From Parus major (Eukaryota > Chordata > Aves > Passeriformes > Paridae), in the NCBI RefSeq assembly GCF_001522545.3, contig NC_031770.1, positions 9,659,079-9,723,078 on the forward strand: a stretch of DNA of 64,000 nucleotides, in the 5' to 3' direction. A program made the position numbers and the translations under genes. Below are positions 25,667 to 36,700 of this stretch, piece after piece (the stretch's first letter is position 1; each line of letters starts with the position of its first letter). The notes beneath the pieces were generated by a model that saw only the letters and a list, made by a program, of their open reading frames with translations, was not told where the DNA came from and made no database searches.

Positions 25667-26518
25667 AGCGATTCTCATTTTTAAACCAACTGTTTTTCGT
25701 ATTCTCTGGGCTTTGCTGGTTTGCATTAAGATGAAGAATTTTTTGGTTTTTTTGTTACAACAGCTAAATCCCTCTTTATTGAGAAAAGTCTGGAAATAGA
25801 AGAAATGGGGGGAGAAGGGGGAGACATCCTGCTTTTTTTAGTTAATAACTACTTCTGAAGAGGTGAAGAAAGTGTTGTAGAGTGAACTTCAATGCCTTCG
25901 GTTTAATGGTTTTTGAATCACGTGCCCACAGTGTTTGAAAGGTGTTTCATTCTTTTTGTATATGGAGGGTAAATAGTTCAAAGAACATTAGTTTACAGCT
26001 TGGATGCAAACATTGTAAAATATAACATGTATATTAACTCTTTTCTATTTATCTTTATTACTGAAAATATTTAGAATGTTTAGAGAGTAGCATGGTCATA
26101 GTGTGTTACATCCAGCAATTGGATGTGTAGAGTAGTTCTGGATGGAGAAGAACGTGGGATGAAAACGGTAGAAAAATCTTTTAATCTAAAATACTGAGTT
26201 CTTAGAATAGTTAAAATGCTTTTTAAACAAAGCTAATGCAAATTATGATGGCATAAAGTTGTGCTTTAACCGTGTTGAAAGGTAGCTAAGAAGGACTTCT
26301 TAAAACGTCTTTTTGGTAGGACTGTACTTAAGATCTGGTTATGAGGAGAATATTTACCAGACTCTTCGAATATGCAACTTAGTCTAGATTAAGGATTTTT
26401 TTCTCCCTTCACGCTAACACTTCTCTTTATTTAGCATTAGTGACATTTGTGAGGGTTTTTCCAGTGTTAAACATGAACAGACCAGAGAGATGAGGCTTGT
26501 TCTGTTCCTTGCTGTTTA

Positions 26519-26540
26519 GGGGTGGGGGAGGGACAAGGGG
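26519..26540 (+). other. G-quadruplex-forming motif
   Basis: Four G-runs (4, 5, 3 and 4 G) are separated by loops of 1, 1 and 4 bases, which satisfies the G3+N1-7 rule. It lies on the PELI1 sense strand, so it would be in the mRNA if the 3'UTR extends this far. Confidence 0.6.
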
Positions 26541-29151
26541 AGAGGTGGATGCCTGTGTGTGGGGAGCAGTTTGTGACTTGGCCACAGTCCCAGCGTGAGG
26601 GGGCTGTGTCAGCTGGATGCCGACAGGTGGAGGGGGCTCAGGCCTGGCTTTTGCCCCTCTGCCAGGTGCAGATGCTCATCTGGGCCACATGTGGAACAGA
26701 GGTGGAGCCTGGCAGCCAGGGGATGTGTACCTGTGTCCCTGCATCCTCAGGCAGCTGGGCACAGCTGGCAATCTGTTGGGAGAGCTGGGGCTGGGCTGGG
26801 CTCACACCCTCAGCGTCAGATGCTGCCGTGGGCTCTGGTTTCTGGTCTCTCTGTGCTCTCCCCTTCCTCCTCCTTCCCCTCTGTATCTACCAGAAAAGAC
26901 CAGTGCACTACATGCAGCTCTGCTGCCAGCCCACTGTGCTTCATGGCAACCTGACGATTTTAGGATTGATTTGAACTTTTTCGGCCAGCTTCGTACTTTT
27001 TTTTTTTTAAAAAAAAAATATGTACTGTATAATTGACAGTAACAAATTTCTGTACTTTATAGCAAAGCTTTCATTTTTCTTTTGAAGCTGTTCTAAAATT
27101 TTCTTTGTTTAAAGAGACCTGTGTTGCTTAGATGTCATGAATTACTTACTTTGACTGTCAATTCTTTCTCCATTTTTAAAAAGAAATTATATATATTGTT
27201 TGGTTCACTCAGGAAATGCATGTGTCAGGAAACCTGTACTATAAGTTGAGTTAGCTGTCATGGACAAGTAACTGCTGTTACTCCCTTTCCATAGAAATAT
27301 AACTGATTTTTGACATTTTCCAGATTATATGCATTAAGTAATGAAACTTATGCAGCAAGAAATCCCTGTATTGTAGTTGTTCTAATCATCTTATTCAAAC
27401 TATAGTATACTGTAGTTTTAATTTTTATTTGCAAATTAATTTATTTAAACTACGTGAGTAAACACTTTTCAAAAACAGAAATTCTGGGACTCTGGCTTTG
27501 TTTCCAAGAGATGGGAAAGGTGGCTGGGGGTGGCCCTTCAGTTGTCACCTCAGGTGTCTCTCTGTTCTGCACATGTGGATTAAGAGCACAGAGAAGCAGC
27601 AGCTGTAAAGACCTTGGATGTTTTCCCTGGTCATGGCTTTGAATGGCTCCTTTCGGATGTGTCCTCTCAATGTGTTTTATATTTAACTCTGTGTTAAAGG
27701 TGAGTTTGTTGTTTAAAAGACACAGTTAAATGAGTAAGTTACAAATGCTGATATGTAAGCAAAAACTGAACTAAATGTGTGGGCTTTTTGAAAATGACAA
27801 GAACTCTTGATTCTATCTTCCACAAAGTCTAATGGACACTTCTCTGGTCCTGATCTTGTTGACTATAGGAACATGACTAAAGGACACAATGACAGCTACA
27901 AAGCAGTATGAGTAACACAGAGCTGAACTGTGAGCACAGAAGGAGCACAGGATGGTAGGAGGAATATGGGAAGTGGTGTTGGAGGCCCAGCTGGAGGCTG
28001 CTGTGGAGCCAGGGGTGCAGTTGGGTACATTTGGAACTACAGAGCGGAAGAAGAGAGGGTCATGCCCAACATGCAGCCCTTGTTAAGGCTCATCCCCATT
28101 TAAGATGATACATTATGTTTACACTGTACTTCTCTACCCCACTCCTTACCCCCCATAAAAAGACATCCCAGACAAAGGTGTCTGAGCAGAACTGGCTGTG
28201 TCCCTGGTGAGTGTTAGGCTAAGGTCACTCTTCAGTCTGCCCCACATTCTGGTGTTTTGTACTTTTCTTCACCCAAGTTGAGCTTGTTAATCCCCTTTTA
28301 AGAAGAGCAGAACATGGGCACTCAAACACTTGAGAGAGGGAAATCCTACTGTCAAAGGCAGCATAGCAATGGTTGAGTAGTTTGAGGAGCAAGTTCCAAC
28401 ACCAACAACAGCACCTCTGACTCTGGTACCCTGTTTGAGTTTCCTCAGGCTTGTGTTCTTTGATAAACAATTGCAATAGTCCTCTGTAAATGGTAAAGTG
28501 TATTTCAGATTAAAAGTACTCAAACAGATGACTGGAGCACTCTGAACTTTAAGGCAAATCCTTTTGAACAAATTTTGGTGCTGCAAGAGGTGGCACCTTG
28601 CTGGCTTCAAGACAATCACAGCTCCACTTGTGACAGCCTAAAGCAGCCCCTTGCAGCTGCAAAGACCCAGCCCCAGGTGAACTCTGTGGCTTTCACCTGC
28701 TTTTAAAGGTTTGCTGGGCTGGCAAGAAGCATTGGTGGTGCAAGCAGCAGATGGGACAGGACTATTCCCTGGAATACCACTGCAGGTATAAGGACCTAAT
28801 AAGGGAATGAATGGGAAAATGACATTTAGTGTAGGTACTTTTCTTAAAGTTTAGTGAAGCCCTGCAGAATTGCCTCTGGAAATGAGCAGCCAGTCTTCTG
28901 GTTTGTGTGTGGCTGCCCTGTTCTGTGCAGTGTGTAAAGCAGGTGATTTAATGAACTAATTTGCCTTTCAGCTGTAGGAAATTGCATGGATTTAACACTG
29001 CTGGAAGGCAGCAGCTGGCTAATAAAGCCCTTTTGTTTTATGTTTTTTTTCCCCAAAGCAGAAGTGGGGCAGCACAGGGTGCTGGCAGGAGGGCAGGAGC
29101 ATGGACAGGAAGGTTGCTGTGACTTTCCTTGGGGAGAACAGAGTGTTCTGT

Positions 29152-29163
29152 TGCTGACTCAGC
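29152..29163 (+). promoter_or_regulatory. MARE/AP-1-like motif
   Basis: TGCTGACTCAGC matches 12 of the 13 bases of the MAF recognition element TGCTGACTCAGCA. It lies 3' of PELI1 in intergenic sequence. It is a sequence match only; enhancer activity is unknown. Confidence 0.35.
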
Positions 29164-32009
29164 CACTGGGTTGGAGCAGCCCCACGAGTGCCTGGTGTGG
29201 CCCTGAGCAGTGTGGTGCAGGCTGGGGATGAGGCCTTCCCATCCCAGCTGTGCTGGGCTGGGCTTGCTGCACCTGCAGGAATGAGCCTGGCCTTCTGGAA
29301 GGTTTAACATGAAGTCACCTCAGGAGACTCCTGTGTTGGAAAGTGCTCTGCAAATCCCATAACGATCCTTCCATGGCAAGCTTGATCTCCTTCTGAAATG
29401 ACACTTTCCAGACTCAATTCTAAAAATACATTTCCAGTTTGCAATATAAATCTACCCTGATGACTACAGCTACTTGCGTGCTGTCTTTCAGCCCAGATTA
29501 GGCCTGGTTGCTGTTGAATTAGACCAGATTTTGTGGTCCTCATCTTGGCTCATCCCTTTCTGTAAAAACACTGGCAGAGCTAGTCTATTTTTAATTGTAG
29601 CACTCGGCTTTAACATAAGGGCTGTGATCATCCTAGAGATGCAGTTTCTAAGGCTCTTCTGTGACTGTAGCAGATCTCTTGTACCCGCACTGTTGTGCAT
29701 GCTGTAAAGAAGATCTGGGAAAGCATCTCTGCAGGAGCTATGATGGTTCCTGTGCCTTGGATCAGGGACTCCTTGTCAAGTGCAGGGGCAGCAGCAGTCC
29801 TGTCCCTTCCCAGGTGCTGCTTCCAGGGCAGCAGCAGGAGCTCAGGTGCCTGTTTTCTCCTGGAGAACAGCTCTCTACATCACTGTACTGTTGGGAGGCA
29901 GTATCCCATGGTAACGTGGATGGTGCCACAAGCTGAGCTGGGGAAACACTGATGGGTGCTACTGCAGCAGGAGCAGCCAGCTCCTTCAGTTCTGCTGCTT
30001 CTCTGGCCTGAAAGCAAAAGGGGGCAGATTTAAAGAGCAGAAAAAATGGTTTTTTATCCCCTCAAGCCTAAGGTGCTGCCTCTGTGAGAGCAGCCATGCC
30101 AAACCCAGCTTCGGGGAACTGCAGCAGGACCAGTGGCCTCGGACATGCCTGAGGCTGGGATCAGGTGCAGCATTAGGGAATGGCATTAGTGTAAACCCCA
30201 GTGCCTGAATCTTTATGTTCCTGCCTTGGGCTCCCCTGAGCTGCTGCTGCCCATCTTCCCTGTGCCTTCCAGCCCTGGCAATGCAGCCCATTCTGCAGTC
30301 ACAGTGAGCAGGTGCTGGCAGAAGCAGGTCCTGTTTGCCTTGCCCAGCACAAGCCCTTGTGGGATCAGGTAAAGCATCGCCTGGGGCTGCAGTCCTCGAG
30401 GCTAAGCTCCAGGGAAGATGAGTAACCAGAGGCAAAGTGCCAGCTCTGGCAGTCAGGAGCTCCCTGCCCACTCCCTGCCACTCTTGGGTTTGCTGCTGTT
30501 GTGCCCAGCTCTCAGTCCTTGTCCTACAGCCCCTCTTGCAGGGCTGGCAGGAGGGGATGGGAACCAGCACCAACATCACTCTGCTGGGTGTGGTGTTTAC
30601 CTGGCTCTGCTGGTGAGGATGTATTTGAGGCAGCAGCAAAGCATCATCAAATCCTGTGTTCTGCCAGCCCTGCTGAGAGCCCATTGCTCCAGTGCAGGGA
30701 TATTTCATTGGAGTAAGAATGACCTCAGGATCAACTCAAAGAAGGACTACCCTGTTACAAATGCAACTTCTCTGCAATTTGGCAATGTCTGCAATATTGT
30801 AATGTTTTTATTTTGAATACTTTTACTGATTTAGTGTCGCTAAAGAGCTCTGAGGCAGGAGTAAATTATTAATCTGTTCTGACTTCCTTCCTTTACCTCA
30901 TCTACATCTGTAGTACGAGTTCTGTGCTGAGATCGCTACTGGAGATCTGCTGCCTTCCAGAAAAACAATGAGCTTGGAGTTCTTTGGACTTAGAACTCAT
31001 GCCAGAATGGTCTATTTTTCCTTTTTGTAGTGGAAAGGTCTCCTGAAAATGTTTCCCCTCTTCCAGCCCCGGCTTGCCACATGCCAGACTCCTGAGGATT
31101 CTCTCTGAACACTGCACGGAGTGTGAGCAGCACAGAGAGAGGAGAGAGGACATGGTAGCTCACATTGTCAGTCAGATTTGAGTGTGGTTAAATACAGTTA
31201 AACCAGTGGGAAAAGCTTTTTTATCTGTGTTTTCTTTGCTACTCACTCCCAAGATTCTGTGTGCTTATTTATACAATTGTCTTGACCATGATATTTGTTT
31301 CTGCTTCAACAACATCCACCAAAGAAAAAAAAAATTAAATTCAGTTCTCTGTGCAAATGTTTTATATGAAAGTTTCTCAATTGTGTTTGCTGTGATTATG
31401 CCTGTCCTTAAGTGATGTTATTAAAATATGTGACTTTTAATCCATTGACCCATGTTGGCTGGACCCAGGCTCTGCAGAATGTATTTTGAGGTGTTTTTGG
31501 TCACCTAGTTTGCAGCCTAGGTAGCGTTTCCCTTCAGTCTGTCCTGGAAAATGCTGGAAAAGAAGCTGGTTAAGGGTGAGGGAAGAACAGTGGCTTTCCT
31601 GGGCTCTTGGGAAACAGCTCATCAAAGTTGAGTCTTGTGTAAATCCTGTCTCTGGGCTGAAGGGATCTATTTCTTTCCCTGGATCATGCTCAGATTCCAA
31701 GCACCTCCCACTTCTCAGCTCTCTGTAAAATAACTTTTTAATATAACCATCTTACAATTGGGATCTACCACTGTCATTCCCTTTGGTTGGCTGCAGTTTA
31801 GGAGCTGGATGAACACGAAGCCTTCAGTGCTTCCATATCTACATTTCTCCAAAACAATATTTTTAGCTGATCCCAGAAGATTTGAAACAAAACAAATGCA
31901 TGCAGTGATATTCTAAACTTGCCTGGATGCAAAGCTAAAAACTGCAGCTTGCTGTCATGTGCTTGATGAAAGGAATTGAGTCAACTCATCCTTTCCAAAA
32001 ATCCCATGC

Positions 32010-32026
32010 TTTTTTTTTTTTTTTTT
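32010..32026. repeat. Poly(T) tract
   Basis: Seventeen consecutive T. No CR1-type or SINE-type body is attached on either side that I can recognise. Confidence 0.85.
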
Positions 32027-33599
32027 GTGCTGTTGTGTGGGAGGAGGAGAGAATTAGTTATTCAGTGGAATGAGGACAATTAAAAGCAAATGCAGCTTCC
32101 AGCGATGCCATCATCTGTTCAGTTTGCCCTGAGCAACACAGAGGCAGCCTGGCTTTTTAATTGGCCCTTTTCCCTTCTGTCCTGTGCTTCCCATTGGCAC
32201 AGGGGCTGGCAGTTTCCATAGGACTGTGATGCAGGTGTACCCATTCTAGTTTTGCCAGGACAATCCCCTGAGTTGTGACCTCAAAGGAGCTGAAAGTCTC
32301 TAAAGTGCTGTGGGTTGAGAGGTCACGGTCTCTCCTGCCCAGCTGGTCTTTCCCTGGAGTGCTGCTCTGTAATGGGGACATGTTCATGGGTCCCACCCCA
32401 GGATGAAGCCGTGCTGACACCTGTGACCACTGCTGGAGGATAAATGTTGCCTGAGATGGGTCACAGGGATATGGCCTTCCCACAGTTCTGTGGTCACAGT
32501 GGCCCCCTGGACACAGCTGGGCCCAGGCTCTGCACAGCAAAGCTGTTGAAGCAGCTTGCTGTGCTTTTGAAGGGGAGCTAAAGCAAGCAGCAGACCTTTA
32601 AATGCCACATAACCACCCAGGCCTTGGATGTTTAATGCTTTTTCACTTTTTCATGATAAAAGTGGATGCAGAGCAGCTTTCCTGAGGAGCCAGGATCAGC
32701 AGTGCCAACGACGTCGGCTCCACCATGGCTCCAGGGGCTTTCAGTGTTACTCAGCGTTTTTTGCCAGCGTCACTCGTTATCGCTTGGAAATCTCACTCCA
32801 CCTGTTCTGGAGCAGGAGCAGCAGAAGGTGTGTTGAAGCACCTTTGGGCAATGATGAATCATGCTCATGACAAAGTCCTTGGCAGCTCCTGGCCGCTGCC
32901 TGCCAGAGAAAGCCGTCACCGGAGCAGGCTCAGTGCCTCTGCGGAATGGGGGTTTGCCTGGAGCCCGTGCCAGCCCTAAAGCAAAAAAAACCCAAACAAC
33001 AACCCATCCCTTCTGGCCCTACACCAATATTGCTAAATAAACATTATTTCAACAGTGTAGTGTTTTCCATATCATAGAGGCCTAGGAGTAGTGTTCTTCA
33101 CAACAGCATAAATATATTTATAGCCCATGTGTGTCTGCATTTTGTTACACTTTTAACTTCATAGGCTGATGGTTAATAAAGCCAGGCTCTATTTATGCTT
33201 CTGCAGCAAAAAATATGTTGAATAGTATCATGCAAGAGGCTTAGGCTCTGCAGGCCCCAAACAGTCTTTCAGACTGTAATTTAGTGGCTCATTCACAGAA
33301 TAGAAGGATAAAAGTGGTATATCTGAGGTTGGCTTCCCCAGGGTACAGCAAAGAAAGAGGAAAGCAGCTATGGGAGTGCCCAGGATGGGGCATATTTAAC
33401 CCACCTTTGCTCTTGGTACTCAAAAAAATCAATGTGTCTGGAGTTCCTGTACTATTTAAAAAAAAACAACCAAAAACCAACCAAACAACAAATCAAAGCT
33501 CACAGGTTGCATTAAAGAAGTTTTTTGCAAGTTTGAGATGCAAGTTTCTTTGCACCAGCTGATTTAAAAATATGTTGTTCGTTATGTAACCACAGATGC

Positions 33600-33735
33600 A
33601 TGCAAGGTCCTCTCCTTCATTCATCTGCCCTGTGGCAGGGTCAGTTCTACCCAAATACTTCTTCCAAGTGTTTAACATGCTTAATCTTTGAAAATCTGCA
33701 ATAATGGACACTCCACCACATCTCCAGGCAGCCTG
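33600..33735 (-). mobile_element. Small decayed CR1 fragment
   Basis: The stretch 'aataatggacactccacc' followed by 'ctccaggcagcctggt' corresponds, in reverse complement, to the CR1 3' region around 'gggcagcctgttcca'. It is short and diverged, with uncertain edges. Confidence 0.45.
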
Positions 33736-36700
33736 GTCTATGGTTCAGTTATAGAACTCATAAACTCAGATCTAGTATAAAATTGTAGAACTCATAAAGT
33801 TGTATCTACTAAAGTAAACTGAGGAGCAAGTTTGGACCAAATATCTACCTACTGTTTGGAGTTTGCTTTCTTAAGGAAAAAGAAGCAACTCAAAGCAGAA
33901 GCTTTTGTATTCCAGGCACTTTCTGCAGAGTTTGGAAATAAAGCAAAAAAGCAACTTCCTGTAAAATGTCTCAATCGGCACCTTCCCCTGTGTGACATTG
34001 AATGAACTTGTCCAATAAATAGACCTGGAACAAAAAAAAATAGGAGGAAAGGTGCCTGCAAAGCCCTACACCTCTGATATTCATTTTATTAAAATTTAAC
34101 GAGGAGCTATTAATAATGAATGCAGACAGGAAGATGGGAGAACAGCAGTGGAATGGCCTCGAGATTCCTCGTTAGCCAGATTTCTCTACAGAGCTGGGAA
34201 AGAGAAGGGCAGCTTTCAAAGGATGAGAGGGCTCCTGTGAAGAACAGCTGGAAGCAGCAGTCTGCAGCAGGGTCTGTGGGCTATGTACATTGGTGGGAGA
34301 GTATTTTAAGTGGTTTTTTTCATTAAAAGCTGAACTGGGGGTGAGTTGTATGCATGTCCTGTAAGGAAAAGATGCTCCTGGATTCCAATGCCTTGAGTAT
34401 AGCGTGGGGAATTGGGGTCATTTCCTCACTGATGGTGATTTCCTGTGTGAAGTTAACTCTGTCTCCCTGTGTCTCCTATCCCACACGGTATTATCTACCC
34501 AAAAATCCAGTCTCCTAGCTCTTCAGCCAGACTTTGGGACCTGATGTTCCCATGGCAGTGGCTGATGAGACACACAGAGCTGGGGACGTGATGGATGTTA
34601 CACCTTGAGCATAAACAATTCCACTGCCTGTTCAGCTCACAGCAATCCTGTCTGGACTGTTTCCTTTGGTGGCTGCCTTAGCCAGCGTGATTCAAGGGGA
34701 GATGCAGCACATCCGTGACTTCCCTTTCCCAGTTGCCAGGCCAGCTGCCTTATCAAAGAGAGGAATGGAGCTGATTAGACACGGCCTGTTGGGTTTTTTA
34801 AGCCCCTAGCAGTTGCTTTAAGGCTTATGTGGATCTTTAAGATTAATTAATGCTGTACTTGGACATCCTCCTAAATATTGCTAATAGGTTCTCTGGTCCT
34901 GTGGGACCTCTGTTCCCTGGAGTTTATTGTGTCATTCATTTGACACCAGTCTGATGTGTTTCTTGAAGGTTCCAGAGTAAATTTTACTTGGCCTTGCTGA
35001 GTCTGGATTCCTCTCATCTCTCTTAGCTGTTGTTTCAGCTTTTCTCTTCCTCATCTGGCCTGTATTTCCTGTCTCTGGTTCTTACTAGGAAGCGTGTTAA
35101 TAAGCATCTGGATGCCATTAACATGTTTTGTGAGAACAGAAGCAGGATAAAAAGTAGAAATTGAAAGCAGAACCTATGTAGAAGTAAATCTTTGTTCTCT
35201 AGTGTTTCCATCAGGAGCAGCCTCCCATAAGAAGATATCTTTGCATCTTTCTCATGCTTGTGAAACAGACCCCTAGGCCTGACTAATCCCAGTCATGTAG
35301 GTATGAAAACACAGTTTATACAAGGGAGCTGCTATGTGGCAATGAGAAATGCTTCCAAAGACCCAGAAGGTGTTAGAAAGAGCTTGGCTGTGGTCATCTC
35401 AAAAACCCCTGTCCCAGTAAGCATTCCTCTTCTGGAACAAAAAGGGGCAGGGCAGAAGAGTGCTGATCACATTTCTCCTTACTTTTCAGGGCTGGGTGAA
35501 TCCACAGAGCATATCTGAGTCTCTCTTGAAAAGTCACCAGCAGATGAAGTAATTTGAGGCCTCACCCACACCACAGTTTATTCAGCCAGCTGCGTAGGTC
35601 TCTTAACAGAGGTGCTTTTCAATACAGCATGTCAAGCACTGAGAAATGTCACTTTGATTTTGACATACTCCCCACCAAGTATGATGTGTTTTCTGTTGTG
35701 TGTTGTTGTCAAGGTGAAGAAATTAATTAGCATGGATTTTTAATTGCTTCAGTGTTGAACTCTGATATAAGCTGGAAGGGAAACATCATCCTAGATGAAT
35801 AAAGAAGTGGTGCAAGAGCTGATCACCCTCTGGTGAGAAGCCAAGCTCTCCAAATGCAAGATGCAAGGAGGAGATTTCAATGTTGTTTCTGTCTCTAGCT
35901 GCACTGAATCAGTTGCTGGGCTCGTACAGAGGCTTCTGCTGGATCCTAGCAGATGCCAGGGGACAAGAAAAGACACGATTGTCTGAAATCCAGGTACTCC
36001 TCATTTCTGGAAGTCTGGGGAAAGGCTGCCCTCTGCTGTAATGCAAAGCGGTTGCTGGAAATACATTTGACTTAAATCCCAGCAGTCCCGTTGAAGCTGA
36101 GATGAGCTCAGGGTAGGAGCAAAGTAAAACAAGTGAAGACAAACTGTGCACTTAAAGACCTGGTGATGCTTTCCTCACAGATGCCTCTCCTAATAATGGC
36201 TGTTACCTAGCATTCCCGTAGAGGAAAAAAATTTCCCCTATGCTCCCCACCTGCTTTAATCCCTGGGATTTTCAGTCAAGGTCAAAGAGAGGACTGAGGC
36301 ACCATTCAGAAAGCAGCTGGCTGGGCCAGCCTGCAGTGAGGGTACTGCTTCCTCAATTTAATCTAGGCACCCACGTCATTCCACAGCCTCTCAGCTGCAG
36401 AGTTCTAAAATGCAGAAAGGCGTGTGGTTTTCCTCTCAGCAGTGCGTGTGATACACTAGCTGCAAGTGAACTTGGCTGTACCCTCTACCTACAGGTCTTC
36501 CAACCTAGAGCAGAACGAAGTCTAAAAACATCTACAGTTCAGGGCCTTTATCTCTGATCTTTAAAATAAAACCTGTAGTGAACTCTGTGGTATCTAGGAA
36601 CAAATTCTTCCCTTTCAAAGTCACTAAGATGCCAGCCCTGCTTCCTTGGTACCAGCTTGGTTCACTTTTTCTGCACTTTTTTCTTTTTTTTTTTCCAACC

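Larger units (their letters stand above)
25628..27450 (+). other. PELI1: PELI1 3'UTR (end estimated)
   Basis: AT-rich sequence after the TAA, with ATTTA pentamers at 26047, 26352 and 26429 and overlapping pentamers (ATTTATTTA) at 27439-27447, as in 3'UTRs of inducible immune mRNAs. A miR-21 seed match lies 29 nt after the stop. A GC-rich block at about 26515-26965 interrupts the AT-rich context. I found no canonical AATAAA that fixes the cleavage site, so the right limit is a guess from composition and the usual length of this 3'UTR. Confidence 0.5.
27451..33599. other. Intergenic, no gene recognised
   Basis: Contents are AT-rich stretches alternating with GC-rich, CAG/CTG-rich stretches at about 28.6-30.7 kb. 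The longest open frame outside known genes (240 codons, minus strand, 29986-30708) has no start context, splice pattern or family resemblance that I can recognise. There are a poly(T) run at 32010-32026 and A-rich CAAA-type low complexity at 33455-33497. Possible regulatory motifs include a near-perfect MARE at 29152. Confidence 0.55.

Noticed and set aside
33455..33497. A-rich CAAA-type tract as a possible retroposon tail
   Set aside because: No SINE or LINE body or target-site duplication is visible beside it, so it was treated as low complexity.
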